Assembly: GCA_016278485.1 (NCBI GenBank)
Contig: JADQBT010000001.1
Coordinates: forward strand, 41,530-105,529
DNA: 64,000 bases
Source of the DNA: Halanaerobiales bacterium
Lineage (GTDB): Bacteria > Bacillota > Halanaerobiia > Halanaerobiales > Halanaerobiaceae
Direction: 5' to 3'
Shown here piece by piece: positions 25,547-34,441 of this stretch; position 1 is the first letter of the stretch; every line of letters starts with the position of its first letter. Under the pieces are notes generated by a model, which was not told the DNA's origin, searched no databases, and was given only the letters and a program-made list of their open reading frames with translations. A program made the translations under genes and the position numbers.

Positions 25547-26842
25547 ATGATAAATTCAAGAGCAGCAATGATAAAGATTTTAATTGATATAGAAGAAGGC
25601 GGTTATTCTACTTTAGTCTTAGATGATTATTTAGAGAAAGTAGATTCGAAAAAAGACAGAGCCTTAATTACTGAAATAGTTTATGGTGTCTTACGCTGGC
25701 GGGCTAAAATTGATTACCAGATTAATTTATTTGCAAAAAATGATATAAACTCACTAGATGACGCTGTCTTACAAGGTTTGCGTATTGGCATCTACCAGAT
25801 GCAATATCTTGATAGAGTTCCTGAACGGGCAGCTATCTATGAAACAGTTGAAGCTGTCAAAGAGGTTATGGGTGAAAAAGAGCGCGGAGCTGCTGGTTTT
25901 GTAAATGCAATCCTGAGGACAGTTCAGCGCCAAAAAGATAAAATAGAATATCCAGCTAAAGAAAAGAATTTATTAAAATATTTAGCTGTTGTCTATTCTC
26001 ATCCAGAATGGCTTGTTCGGCACTGGCTTGAACTATATGGTGAAGATATCACAGAGCAGTTATTAATAGCTAATAATGAACGACAGACAGTGACTATTAG
26101 GCTTAATACTCTAGTTATGACAGAAAAAGAATTAATTGAAAGTTTAAAATCAGAAAATGTTATCGTTAAGAAAACAGCAGAGGATAACTTTTTTCAAGTA
26201 AGTAATTTTGATCACATAGAAAATTTGCAGGCATATCAAGCAGGTGGTTTTTATGTTCAGGGCCTGGCAGCAGGACAACCTGCTCACATGTTGGAAGTTG
26301 AACCAGGGATGCGGGTGCTAGATTTGGCTGCAGCGCCAGGCGGAAAAACGACCCAACTAGCAGAACTGATGCAGAACCAAGGTGAAGTTATTGCCGTTGA
26401 TATTTACCAGAATAAATTAGATATAATCAAAGAAAATTGCGATAGGCTTGGTATTTCGATTGTTAAAACTGAACGAGCTGATGCAAGAGATTATATTTCT
26501 GAAGATAAGTTTTCGCGTATTTTATTGGATGCTCCCTGTTCCGGGTTCGGCTTAATTGCCCAAAAGCCTGATATTAAATGGCGACGCAGTTTAGAAGATG
26601 TCATTGAATTAGCAGCAATTCAACAAGAGATGCTAGAAAATGCATTTTCTCTACTAACTCCAGGGGGTAAGTTAATTTATAGCACCTGTACACTTACTTC
26701 ACAGGAAAATTGGGAAGTTTTACAAAATTTTGTTGAAGACCACCACACAGAAATTAAGATAGAAGAGGTTAAAGAAATTTTTCCCCATGGGAGTGGAACA
26801 GAAGGTTTTTTCATAAGCAAAATATCTAAATTAGAGACATAA
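25547..26842 (+). CDS. rsmB: 16S rRNA (cytosine-967-C5) methyltransferase
   Basis: 431 residues. An N-terminal NusB-like RNA-binding domain (AAMIKILIDIEEGGYS, RALITEIVYGVLRWR) is fused to a Rossmann methyltransferase domain: AdoMet loop DLAAAPGGKTTQLAEL, catalytic Cys in DAPCSGFGLI and the second Cys in YSTCTLTSQEN. It methylates C967 of 16S rRNA. It lies in a tight run with rlmN (13-base gap). Confidence 0.95.
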   Translation: MINSRAAMIKILIDIEEGGYSTLVLDDYLEKVDSKKDRALITEIVYGVLRWRAKIDYQINLFAKNDINSLDDAVLQGLRIGIYQMQYLDRVPERAAIYETVEAVKEVMGEKERGAAGFVNAILRTVQRQKDKIEYPAKEKNLLKYLAVVYSHPEWLVRHWLELYGEDITEQLLIANNERQTVTIRLNTLVMTEKELIESLKSENVIVKKTAEDNFFQVSNFDHIENLQAYQAGGFYVQGLAAGQPAHMLEVEPGMRVLDLAAAPGGKTTQLAELMQNQGEVIAVDIYQNKLDIIKENCDRLGISIVKTERADARDYISEDKFSRILLDAPCSGFGLIAQKPDIKWRRSLEDVIELAAIQQEMLENAFSLLTPGGKLIYSTCTLTSQENWEVLQNFVEDHHTEIKIEEVKEIFPHGSGTEGFFISKISKLET

Positions 26843-26855
26843 AGGAGTATAAAAA

Positions 26856-27899
26856 ATGAAGGATTTTAAAGGACTAACGAGAAGTGAAATAATAAACTTA
26901 TTAAAAAAAGATGGTTTACAGAGTTTCCGTGGTGATCAAATATTTAATTGGCTTTATCAAAATGGCGCAGAAAATTTCTCAGAGATGACAAATCTAAGTA
27001 AAGATTTACGGGCTGAGCTAAATAAAAGATATGCTTTGACAGATCTACAATTAAAACAGAAATATGAATCTATTGATGGTACAAAAAAGTATCTTTGGGA
27101 ACTGGCTGATGGTGAAAGTTTAGAAAGTGTTTATTTGCCTTATGAAAGACAGAATAGACATAGTGTTTGTATTTCAACCCAGGTTGGTTGTCCCTTGAGT
27201 TGTAGTTTCTGTGCAACTGGTTTTAGTGGTTATGTAAGGGACCTTACTGCAGCTGAAATCGTTGACCAGGTTGTGAAAATTCAAGCAGATATTAGTCAGA
27301 AAGAATTTGGTACGCCCCGGATCAGTAATGTAGTTTTTATGGGGATGGGAGAACCACTACTTAATTTGAACAATGTGCTAAAAGCAGTTACAATTATGAA
27401 TGATAGTGATGGCTTAAATATAGGTATGAGAAAGATGACTATCTCTACAGCTGGCTATGAACCTGGCATTAGGCAACTTGCCGAGGAAAATGATCAGATT
27501 GGATTGGCAGTCTCACTTCATGCCCCTACAGATAAATTACGAAACAAGATTATGCCGATTAATCAAAAGTTTAACCTAAAAGATTTACTTGCTGCTGTAA
27601 ATGAATATATAGATACTACTCATAGAAGAGTTACTTTTGAATATGTTTTGATGGAGGATATAAATGATGATCCTCATTTAGCAGAAAAATTGTCCAGATT
27701 ACTTAAAGGCATTAATTGTCATGTTAATTTAATTCCAGCTAACCCTGTAGCGGATCTTTCCATTAAGAGACCGGAACAGAAGGTTATTGATAAATTTTAT
27801 GATATATTGAGTCGTAATCATCTTTCTGTCACATTGAGGAGGGAGATGGGAACTGATATTCAAGCTGCCTGTGGTCAATTAAAACGTAGTTCACAGTAG
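26856..27899 (+). CDS. rlmN: Dual-specificity 23S rRNA/tRNA (adenine-C2) methyltransferase, radical SAM
   Basis: 347 residues. The radical-SAM cluster motif is Cys112-x3-Cys116-x2-Cys119 (CPLSCSFC), and the C-terminal AACGQL contains the cysteine that carries the methyl group in this family. GMGEPLLN and ISTAGYEPGI are typical SAM-binding blocks. It methylates A2503 of 23S rRNA and A37 of some tRNAs. The ATG has AAAGGAG upstream. Confidence 0.97.
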   Translation: MKDFKGLTRSEIINLLKKDGLQSFRGDQIFNWLYQNGAENFSEMTNLSKDLRAELNKRYALTDLQLKQKYESIDGTKKYLWELADGESLESVYLPYERQNRHSVCISTQVGCPLSCSFCATGFSGYVRDLTAAEIVDQVVKIQADISQKEFGTPRISNVVFMGMGEPLLNLNNVLKAVTIMNDSDGLNIGMRKMTISTAGYEPGIRQLAEENDQIGLAVSLHAPTDKLRNKIMPINQKFNLKDLLAAVNEYIDTTHRRVTFEYVLMEDINDDPHLAEKLSRLLKGINCHVNLIPANPVADLSIKRPEQKVIDKFYDILSRNHLSVTLRREMGTDIQAACGQLKRSSQ

Positions 27900-27914
27900 C
27901 AAAGGAGGTAGGGG

Positions 27915-28625
27915 ATGGATTTTTCATTTTTTTCAGATAAAGGCAGGATTAGGGAGAATAATGAAGACAGTTATTATTATGATCCCAAAAAAAATATTTT
28001 TGCAGTAGCAGATGGAATGGGCGGTCATATTGCAGGTGAAGTGGCAAGTAAGCTTGCTGTTGAAGTTTTGGCTAATTTTTCATTTGAGCCTTACGATGAC
28101 TATTGTAAAGCTTTAGAAGAGATGATTCATGAAGCTAATAGTAAAATAATTGATTATGGTGAAAATAATCCAGATTATCAAGGTATGGGCACAACTTTTT
28201 CAACAGGAATTATAAATAATAAGACTTTATATTATGCACATATTGGTGATAGTAGGATTTATTTTTTCCGTAATGGTGAGTCTAAGCAGTTAACGCGTGA
28301 TCATTCTTATGTTAATCAGTTAGTTGAAAAGAATGAAATTACAGAGGAAGAAGCTTTTGATCATGAACAGAAAAATATTTTGACACAAGCTTTAGGTACA
28401 GATTCAGATATAAATATCAACAAAGGTACTCATCAATTACAAACTGGGGATCTTTTGCTTTTTTGTACAGATGGCTTAACAGATATGCTCCGTAAAGAAG
28501 AAATTACAAATTACATAAAAGACAACTGTTGTGACCCAGCTCATATTGCTACTCTCTTAGGTGAGAAGGCACTTGAGCGTGGGGGTAAAGATAATATTAC
28601 TTTACTTGTTGTATTGATAGATTAA
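27915..28625 (+). CDS. prpC: PP2C-type serine/threonine phosphatase (Stp/PrpC)
   Basis: 236 residues. Metal-binding motifs in order: RENNEDSYYYD, VADGMGGHIAGE, GTTFSTGI, AHIGDSRIYFF, LLFCTDGLTD and GGKDNITLLVV. It dephosphorylates the substrates of the PASTA kinase encoded 12 bases downstream. The kinase/phosphatase pair controls cell-wall, division and spore-germination targets in related bacteria. Confidence 0.96.
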   Translation: MDFSFFSDKGRIRENNEDSYYYDPKKNIFAVADGMGGHIAGEVASKLAVEVLANFSFEPYDDYCKALEEMIHEANSKIIDYGENNPDYQGMGTTFSTGIINNKTLYYAHIGDSRIYFFRNGESKQLTRDHSYVNQLVEKNEITEEEAFDHEQKNILTQALGTDSDININKGTHQLQTGDLLLFCTDGLTDMLRKEEITNYIKDNCCDPAHIATLLGEKALERGGKDNITLLVVLID

Positions 28626-28637
28626 TGAGGTGAATCT

Positions 28638-30584
28638 ATGTTGGGGAAAGTTTTTAATGATCGGTATGAAATTATAAGAGAGCTTGGCAAAGGTGGTATG
28701 GCAATTGTCTATGAAGCAAAGGATTTATTGCTTGATCGCAAAGTTGCCTTTAAGATGTTACGCCCTGAATACACGTCAGATAAAGATTTTATCGAAAAAT
28801 TTAGGCATGAGGCTAAAGCCGTTGCTCGTCTTTCACACCCAAATGTAGTCAGCATTTTCGATATTGGAATTGATGAAGATAATCAATATTTAGTTATGGA
28901 AAATGTAAAAGGTAGTAATTTGAAAGATATAATTCGTAAGAGAGGAAAACTATCTATTGTTGAAGCGTTAGATATTGCTCTGCAAATTTCTTCTGCACTG
29001 GCTGTTGCACATCGAAATCACATTATACATTGTGATATCAAACCACATAATATACTTTTAACACCAGAAAATCAGGTAAAAGTAACTGATTTTGGCATCG
29101 CTAGAGCGGTTACCTCTTCCACAATTACTGTCACAGATACAATTATGGGAAGTGCTCATTATTTTTCTCCTGAGCAGGCTAAAGGAGGAGAAATAACAGC
29201 ACATTCTGATATCTATGCACTTGGTGTTGTTCTTTATGAAATGCTGACAGGAGAAGTACCATTTGAGGGTGATAGTCCTATTTCAGTTGCTTTAAAACAC
29301 TTGCAGGAAGAACCGAAAGAGCCAATTGAGCTTAATCCTGAAATACCGGAAGAAATTAATAAACTTGTTTTAAAAGCAATGGCTAAGGATATAGGAGACC
29401 GATTCTCATCTGCAGTAAAAATGCGTCAGGCAATTACACATGCCTTGAAAAATTTGAAAAAATCTGCAAATAATTCTAAATTTTTAGTAGAGGACCAGGA
29501 TGGAGATACCAAGATCTTAAAGAGATCTGAGATTCTGGCCAAAGAAGAAGAAAAATCAAAAACAGATTCTAAAGTAAAAGTAAAAAAAGAGCTTAAGAGA
29601 AAAGGTACTACTAAGGGTAATACTCAGGGTACTACTAAAAGAGTTTTAACCATAACAGGAATTATTTTATTGTTATTTATGATTGGTACAGCCGGTTTTC
29701 TTTATTTATTTAAGAGTTATACTAATATTCCAGTTGTAGAAGTACCTGATGTGACAGGTATGGAACTAGCTGATGCCCAATCTGTTGCCGCTCAGGTAGG
29801 ATTAGAGCTTAAAGAACAGGAAGAAAGAGTATTCCATGATGAAATACCAGCTGGACATATTATATCTCAATTTCCAGCTGCAGAAGAAAGAGTACGCCAG
29901 ACAAGAGAGATAACGATTACTGTTAGTAAAGGTCCTGTTTTACAGGAGTTACCAGATTTAACGGGAATGACTTTGCGAGAAGCACGAGTCATACTTGATA
30001 ACAAAACACTAGAAATTGGCGAAGTTGATTATTTGTTCAGTCTATCTGTAAAGCCGGGTCTAATTGTGGACCAAAGCCCGGCCCCTGGTACAATGGTTAG
30101 TGTAGATAATAAGATAAAGCTAACTATTAGCCGTAGAGAAGAAGAAGTTTCAGTGACAATGCCAGATCTTGTTGGACTTAACAAAACGGAAGCATTTAGT
30201 CTGATTAAAGATAATGATTTACAGGTAGGTAATATTGAAGTTGAAAGATCAATGCGCTATCTTTTAGATCAAGTAATATCTCAGAGTGTAAAAGCAGGAA
30301 CGAGTATTGCTAAAGGAACACCAATTAATTTAGTAATCAGTCGGGGTTTAATTAACCCTGAAGATTCACCAGTCCATACTACCAGGGTAAGAGTTAATGT
30401 CAAGGGAAGTAGTCGGCAACAAGTAAAAATTGTGGTAGTTGATGATAATGGTGAGGATATTGTCTATCAGGAAAACCATTTTCCTGGGGATACTATTGTC
30501 CGCACAATTAATAGCATCGGTCCGACACGAATTAAGATTTATCTTGATGGTAAGTTGCTACAAACACAAAAAGTCGGGGGTTAA
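28638..30584 (+). CDS. prkC: PASTA-domain serine/threonine protein kinase (PrkC/Stk1)
   Basis: 648 residues. N-terminal kinase domain (residues 1 to about 270) with GKGGMAIVYEA, the ATP lysine in VAFKML, catalytic loop HCDIKPHN and DFGIAR. The catalytic-loop Arg of HRD is Cys here, a variant seen in other Clostridia-like PrkC proteins. One membrane helix follows near residue 335-355. Three extracellular PASTA repeats begin VPDVTGM, LPDLTGM and MPDLVGL, and a further domain of about 75 residues ends the protein. PASTA repeats bind muropeptides or lipid II. It is flanked by its phosphatase and rsgA. Confidence 0.95.
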   Translation: MLGKVFNDRYEIIRELGKGGMAIVYEAKDLLLDRKVAFKMLRPEYTSDKDFIEKFRHEAKAVARLSHPNVVSIFDIGIDEDNQYLVMENVKGSNLKDIIRKRGKLSIVEALDIALQISSALAVAHRNHIIHCDIKPHNILLTPENQVKVTDFGIARAVTSSTITVTDTIMGSAHYFSPEQAKGGEITAHSDIYALGVVLYEMLTGEVPFEGDSPISVALKHLQEEPKEPIELNPEIPEEINKLVLKAMAKDIGDRFSSAVKMRQAITHALKNLKKSANNSKFLVEDQDGDTKILKRSEILAKEEEKSKTDSKVKVKKELKRKGTTKGNTQGTTKRVLTITGIILLLFMIGTAGFLYLFKSYTNIPVVEVPDVTGMELADAQSVAAQVGLELKEQEERVFHDEIPAGHIISQFPAAEERVRQTREITITVSKGPVLQELPDLTGMTLREARVILDNKTLEIGEVDYLFSLSVKPGLIVDQSPAPGTMVSVDNKIKLTISRREEEVSVTMPDLVGLNKTEAFSLIKDNDLQVGNIEVERSMRYLLDQVISQSVKAGTSIAKGTPINLVISRGLINPEDSPVHTTRVRVNVKGSSRQQVKIVVVDDNGEDIVYQENHFPGDTIVRTINSIGPTRIKIYLDGKLLQTQKVGG

Positions 30585-30590
30585 TAAATA

Positions 30591-31445
30591 ATGCAGGGAA
30601 TCTTGACAAAAGCAATTGGCGGCTTCTTTTTTGTAGCTAGCGAAGAACAAAAAATTTATCAGACGAGAATAAGAGGTAAAATTAAAGAAAAGATATATCC
30701 AGGTGACCGGGTTGGTTTTGATCCTGATGAACTTGTGCTGGAAGAAGTTTATCCACGGGATAATTTGCTTTTCAGGCCGAATGTGGCAAATGTAGAACAG
30801 GTAGTTATTATGCACTCATTTGAAAACCCACAGTTTTCTGCTGGGTTATTAGATAGATTTTTATTAATGGTTGAAGCGGCAGAGCTAAAACCAATTATTG
30901 TGTTAAATAAGATGGATAGAGTAAAGGATAATTCCGACGAATTACTAGCTGAATATTCTGCAGCTGGTTATGATATTTTCTTTATTAGTGTGAAAAAAGA
31001 AGAAGGTCTGGCTGAATTATTTGAAACTTTACATGGTAAAATTAATGTGCTTACCGGGCCATCTGGTGTTGGAAAGTCCTCTTTCATTAACAAGGTAGTA
31101 GAAGAAGCGGATCTGCCAACAGCAGGAGTCAGTAAAAGATTGGGACGAGGTGTCCATACAACAAGGATGGTTGAATTAATATCTGTGGGTGGAAACGGTT
31201 GGCTTGCTGATACACCGGGATTTTCATCCTTGCAATTAGCAGATATTGAAGCTAATGAACTAGTCTGGTTGTTTCCTGAACTGGCAGAATATAATAATAG
31301 CTGTCGGTTTAATGGTTGTAGTCATACACATGAGCCTGGTTGTGCTGTAAAACAGGCTGTGGAAGAACAAAGCATCTCAGCTAGTAGATATGAAAGTTAT
31401 TGTAAAATTTATAAAGAGTTAAAAAACAAAAAAAGGGTGTATTGA
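30591..31445 (+). CDS. rsgA: Ribosome small-subunit-dependent GTPase A
   Basis: 284 residues. N-terminal OB fold, then a circularly permuted GTPase with motif order G4 (NKMDR), G1 (GPSGVGKSS), G3 (DTPGFS). The C-terminal zinc finger has CRFNGC, a His in SHTH and CAVKQAV. It acts in late 30S maturation. Only 6 bases separate it from prkC, and the order prkC-rsgA-rpe-thiN matches Bacillus. Confidence 0.97.
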   Translation: MQGILTKAIGGFFFVASEEQKIYQTRIRGKIKEKIYPGDRVGFDPDELVLEEVYPRDNLLFRPNVANVEQVVIMHSFENPQFSAGLLDRFLLMVEAAELKPIIVLNKMDRVKDNSDELLAEYSAAGYDIFFISVKKEEGLAELFETLHGKINVLTGPSGVGKSSFINKVVEEADLPTAGVSKRLGRGVHTTRMVELISVGGNGWLADTPGFSSLQLADIEANELVWLFPELAEYNNSCRFNGCSHTHEPGCAVKQAVEEQSISASRYESYCKIYKELKNKKRVY

Positions 31446-31447
31446 TT

Positions 31448-32095
31448 ATGATTAAGTTTTCACCATCACTTTTAGCGGCAGATTTTAGTCAGTTAAGTGA
31501 AGAAGTAGAGAAAATTAGTGCAGCAGAATATCTCCATTTAGATGTTATGGATGGATTTTTTGTACCCAATATAACTTTTGGTCCAGGTTTGATTAAAGCT
31601 TTACGGCCACATAGTAATTTGAAATTTGATACACATTTAATGATTGAAAAACCAGAAAGATATATTGAAGATTTTGCTAAGGCAGGTTCAGATTTAATTA
31701 CAGTCCATCAGGAAACATCAGCTCATATTCATCGAACTATCCAGCAGATAAAAGCAGCTGGTTGTCAGGCAGGTTGTGCTCTCAATCCGGCGACTCCAAT
31801 TGCAGAATTAGAGTATCTTTTACCTGAATTAGATCTTGTTCTTTTAATGACTGTCAATCCTGGTTTTGGTGGTCAGTCATTTATAGATATTATGTATGAA
31901 AAAATTAAGAGATTGAAAAAGATAATAGATAAGCATAATTATCCAATTAAAATTCAGGTTGATGGAGGTATAAAACCAGCAAATCTAGAAAAAGTTGTAG
32001 CTGCAGGTGCTGAGATTATAGTTGCCGGTTCAGCTATTTTTGGACAAGAAGATCCCGCTCAGGCTTTAAAGGAGATGCGGAACCTTGTCAGTTAA
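31448..32095 (+). CDS. rpe: Ribulose-phosphate 3-epimerase
   Basis: 215 residues from ATG 31448 (an upstream in-frame TTG overlaps the rsgA stop; the ATG has AAGGGTG at 8 bases). TIM-barrel motifs: KFSPSLLAADF, LDVMDGFFVPNITFG, VNPGFGGQSFI and QVDGGIKPAN, supplying the metal-binding His/Asp residues. It interconverts ribulose-5-phosphate and xylulose-5-phosphate. The end overlaps thiN by 11 bases. Confidence 0.97.
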   Translation: MIKFSPSLLAADFSQLSEEVEKISAAEYLHLDVMDGFFVPNITFGPGLIKALRPHSNLKFDTHLMIEKPERYIEDFAKAGSDLITVHQETSAHIHRTIQQIKAAGCQAGCALNPATPIAELEYLLPELDLVLLMTVNPGFGGQSFIDIMYEKIKRLKKIIDKHNYPIKIQVDGGIKPANLEKVVAAGAEIIVAGSAIFGQEDPAQALKEMRNLVS

Positions 32096-32741
32096 TCCAG
32101 AGGTGATTATTGGATTAAATGGGGAATATCAGAATGAACTTGATCTCTATAAATTTTTTTTTAAACAATTTTCAAATTTAAAAATAGTTGCAGCAGATGG
32201 TGGAGCAAAATATTTAAAAAAAATTGGATTACTTCCTGAAACTATCATTGGTGACCTTGATTCTTTAGAGACAGCAGAGTTAAACTTTTTTAAAAAAGCA
32301 GGAAGTGAGTTTATTAAATATTCAGCCGAAAAAGATGAAACAGATGGGGAACTGGCACTCTTATATTGCCAGGAATGTGGCTTTAAGAATGTTGCCATAA
32401 CCGGAGCACTTGGAGGTCGCTTTGATCAACAACTGGCAAATCTGTTTTTACTTGAGTATGCAGATGAGCTTGGGATTAGGGCAACTTTAATTGAACCAGG
32501 TATAGAAATTGGTTTAATTTATGATAAACATATTTCTTTTAAAAACAAAACTAATAGCAAATTATCTCTGATTCCCCTCTCAAGGCAAGTAAAAGGAGTT
32601 TCGATCAAAGGCTGCAAGTATAATATTGAGAAACAAAGCCTTTACCGTTACAAAACACGAGGTATTAGTAATATTATAAAAAATGATTTTGCAGAAGTAA
32701 GTTTAACTGAAGGAAAGTTGCTTTATCTGTTAAGAAATTAA
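32085..32741 (+). CDS. thiN: Thiamine diphosphokinase
   Basis: 218 residues. The family signature AADGGAKYLKKIGLLPETIIGDLDSL and EKDETDGELAL are present, followed by TGALGGRFDQQLANL. It phosphorylates thiamine to thiamine diphosphate. The start is TTG 32085, 10 bases after AAAGGAG and inside the end of rpe; no ATG exists at the expected N-terminus. Confidence 0.92.
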   Translation: MSVNPEVIIGLNGEYQNELDLYKFFFKQFSNLKIVAADGGAKYLKKIGLLPETIIGDLDSLETAELNFFKKAGSEFIKYSAEKDETDGELALLYCQECGFKNVAITGALGGRFDQQLANLFLLEYADELGIRATLIEPGIEIGLIYDKHISFKNKTNSKLSLIPLSRQVKGVSIKGCKYNIEKQSLYRYKTRGISNIIKNDFAEVSLTEGKLLYLLRN

Positions 32742-32808
32742 TTGAATCTGCATAAGCACCAGTTCTGTTAAATATTAATTAGTATAGTATTTAGCAGGAG
32801 GTGCTGTT

Positions 32809-33009
32809 TTGCAATTTAAATTGGGAGACCTTGTTATAAAAAAAGATGGTTCTTATCGCTTTCCTTTTCAGATAACTGGTTTTGTTGACCAATATGTGAT
32901 GTTAAAAGGCACTAAGATTCCGATGATGACAACGGCTTTGCCGGAACAATTAATTAAACTTAATAGAAAAAGAAATACTAGAACTAATTCACTAATGCGA
33001 GTAAAATAA
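32809..33009 (+). CDS. Small conserved-position protein of unknown function
   Basis: 66 residues, starting at TTG 32809, 7 bases after a strong GGAGGTG site. The first part is beta-rich (LGDLVIKKDGSYRFPFQITGF reads like a small KOW/SH3-type barrel), and the tail is basic (KLNRKRNTRTNSLMRVK), suggesting nucleic-acid or ribosome contact. I do not recognise the family. It lies between thiN and the fumarase operon, where B. subtilis has spoVM before rpmB, but it has no resemblance to SpoVM. Confidence 0.7.
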   Translation: MQFKLGDLVIKKDGSYRFPFQITGFVDQYVMLKGTKIPMMTTALPEQLIKLNRKRNTRTNSLMRVK

Positions 33010-33029
33010 AGCGTTTAGGGAGGATATTG

Positions 33030-33869
33030 ATGCGGGAGATTAGATCAGCAGAAATCACTGAAAAAGTTGCTAAATTAGCACAAGAAGCTAATTTTTATCT
33101 AAATGATGATCTGTTAAATGCTTTAGACAAAGCAGCAGAGGAAGAAATATCAGAACCAGGCAGATATATTTTAGAACAGATAAAAGAAAATGCCCAAATT
33201 GCTGCTTCAGAAAATGTGCCAGTCTGTCAAGATACAGGTGTTGCCGTAGTTTTTATTAAAATTGGTAATGATGTTCATCTCGATGGAGATCTTTATGAAG
33301 CAATAGAAGCTGGGATTAGAAAAGGCTATAGCGAAGGATATTTGCGAAAATCTATTGTTGCTGATCCATTAAGTAGGCAGAACACAGGTGATAATACACC
33401 AGCTATTATCCATACAGAAATAGTGCCAGGGGATCAACTTGAAATTGTAATTGCACCAAAGGGTGGTGGCAGTGAAAATATGAGTAGAATTACCATGCTA
33501 AAACCTGGTGATGGTAAAACAGGAGTTAAAGATTTTGTGATTGAAACAATAGAAAAAGCAGGTGCTAATGCTTGTCCACCTTTAGTAGTAGGAGTTGGTA
33601 TTGGTGGTAATTTTGAAAAGTCGGCTTATTTGGCTAAAAAATCACTTTTAAGAGATTTAGATGATCATCATGCTGATCCTGAAATTGCAAAATTTGAGGC
33701 TGAATTATTAGAGGCAATAAATAAAACTGGTATCGGACCACAGGGAATGGGTGGTAGAACAACTGCATTGGCTGTAAAAATTGAAGTATTTGCAACTCAT
33801 ATTGCTCAATTGCCGGTTGCAGTTAATCTAAATTGCCACGCTGCTCGCCATAAGAAAATAATTATTTAG
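33030..33869 (+). CDS. Class I fumarate hydratase (or tartrate dehydratase), alpha subunit
   Basis: 279 residues. Three cysteines expected to ligate the [4Fe-4S] cluster are visible in NVPVCQDTG, NACPPLVVGVG and NLNCHAARH. The GIGGNFEKSA block is typical. In the two-subunit form the alpha chain holds the cluster and the beta chain completes the active site. ATG 33030 is 6 bases from GGGAGG; TTG 33027 is less likely. The context with malic enzyme favours fumarase: fumarate to malate, then pyruvate. The cluster makes it oxygen-sensitive, fitting an anaerobe. Confidence 0.93.
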   Translation: MREIRSAEITEKVAKLAQEANFYLNDDLLNALDKAAEEEISEPGRYILEQIKENAQIAASENVPVCQDTGVAVVFIKIGNDVHLDGDLYEAIEAGIRKGYSEGYLRKSIVADPLSRQNTGDNTPAIIHTEIVPGDQLEIVIAPKGGGSENMSRITMLKPGDGKTGVKDFVIETIEKAGANACPPLVVGVGIGGNFEKSAYLAKKSLLRDLDDHHADPEIAKFEAELLEAINKTGIGPQGMGGRTTALAVKIEVFATHIAQLPVAVNLNCHAARHKKIII

Positions 33870-33879
33870 GAGTGCTAGC

Positions 33880-34425
33880 ATGCATATCAAAACACCATTA
33901 GCTGAAAAAGATTTAGAAAAATTAAAAATAGGTGACAGGGTATTATTATCAGGGACAATTTATACGGCTAGAGATGCGGCCCATGAAAAATTAGTAAAAT
34001 TAATTGAAGCAGGCAAAGATTTGCCGATTCCATTGAGTGGACAGGTCATTTATTATGTTGGTCCAGCCCCAGCTAAGCCTGATAAAGTTATTGGATCAGC
34101 TGGGCCTACTACTAGCTATCGGATGGATTCATTTATCTTACCCTTACTAGAGAAGGGATTAAAAGGGACAATCGGCAAAGGGCCACGTAGTAAAATAGTT
34201 AGAGAGGTAATGCAAAATCAGCAAGCTGTATATTTTGCAGCAGTGGGTGGAGCTGCTGCTTTGATTGCCAGATCTATAAAAAAAGCTGAGATTGTAGCTT
34301 ATCCGGAATTAGGACCAGAGGCGATTAGAAAACTTGAAGTTGAAGAAATGCCGCTCATTGTAGTAAATGATTTAGCTGGTAATGATCTTTATCAACAGGG
34401 CAGAACTAAATACAAAATTGATTAA
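33880..34425 (+). CDS. Class I fumarate hydratase (or tartrate dehydratase), beta subunit
   Basis: 181 residues. Family motifs LLSGTIYTARDAAH, GPAPAKPDKVIGSAGPTTSYRMD and GKGPRSKIV are present, and it ends with the usual EVEEMPLIVVND region. It starts 10 bases after the alpha subunit and is followed 16 bases later by malic enzyme, making one operon. Tartrate dehydratase is the main alternative and cannot be excluded from sequence alone. Confidence 0.93.
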   Translation: MHIKTPLAEKDLEKLKIGDRVLLSGTIYTARDAAHEKLVKLIEAGKDLPIPLSGQVIYYVGPAPAKPDKVIGSAGPTTSYRMDSFILPLLEKGLKGTIGKGPRSKIVREVMQNQQAVYFAAVGGAAALIARSIKKAEIVAYPELGPEAIRKLEVEEMPLIVVNDLAGNDLYQQGRTKYKID

Positions 34426-34441
34426 ATTAGAGGTGAAATAA

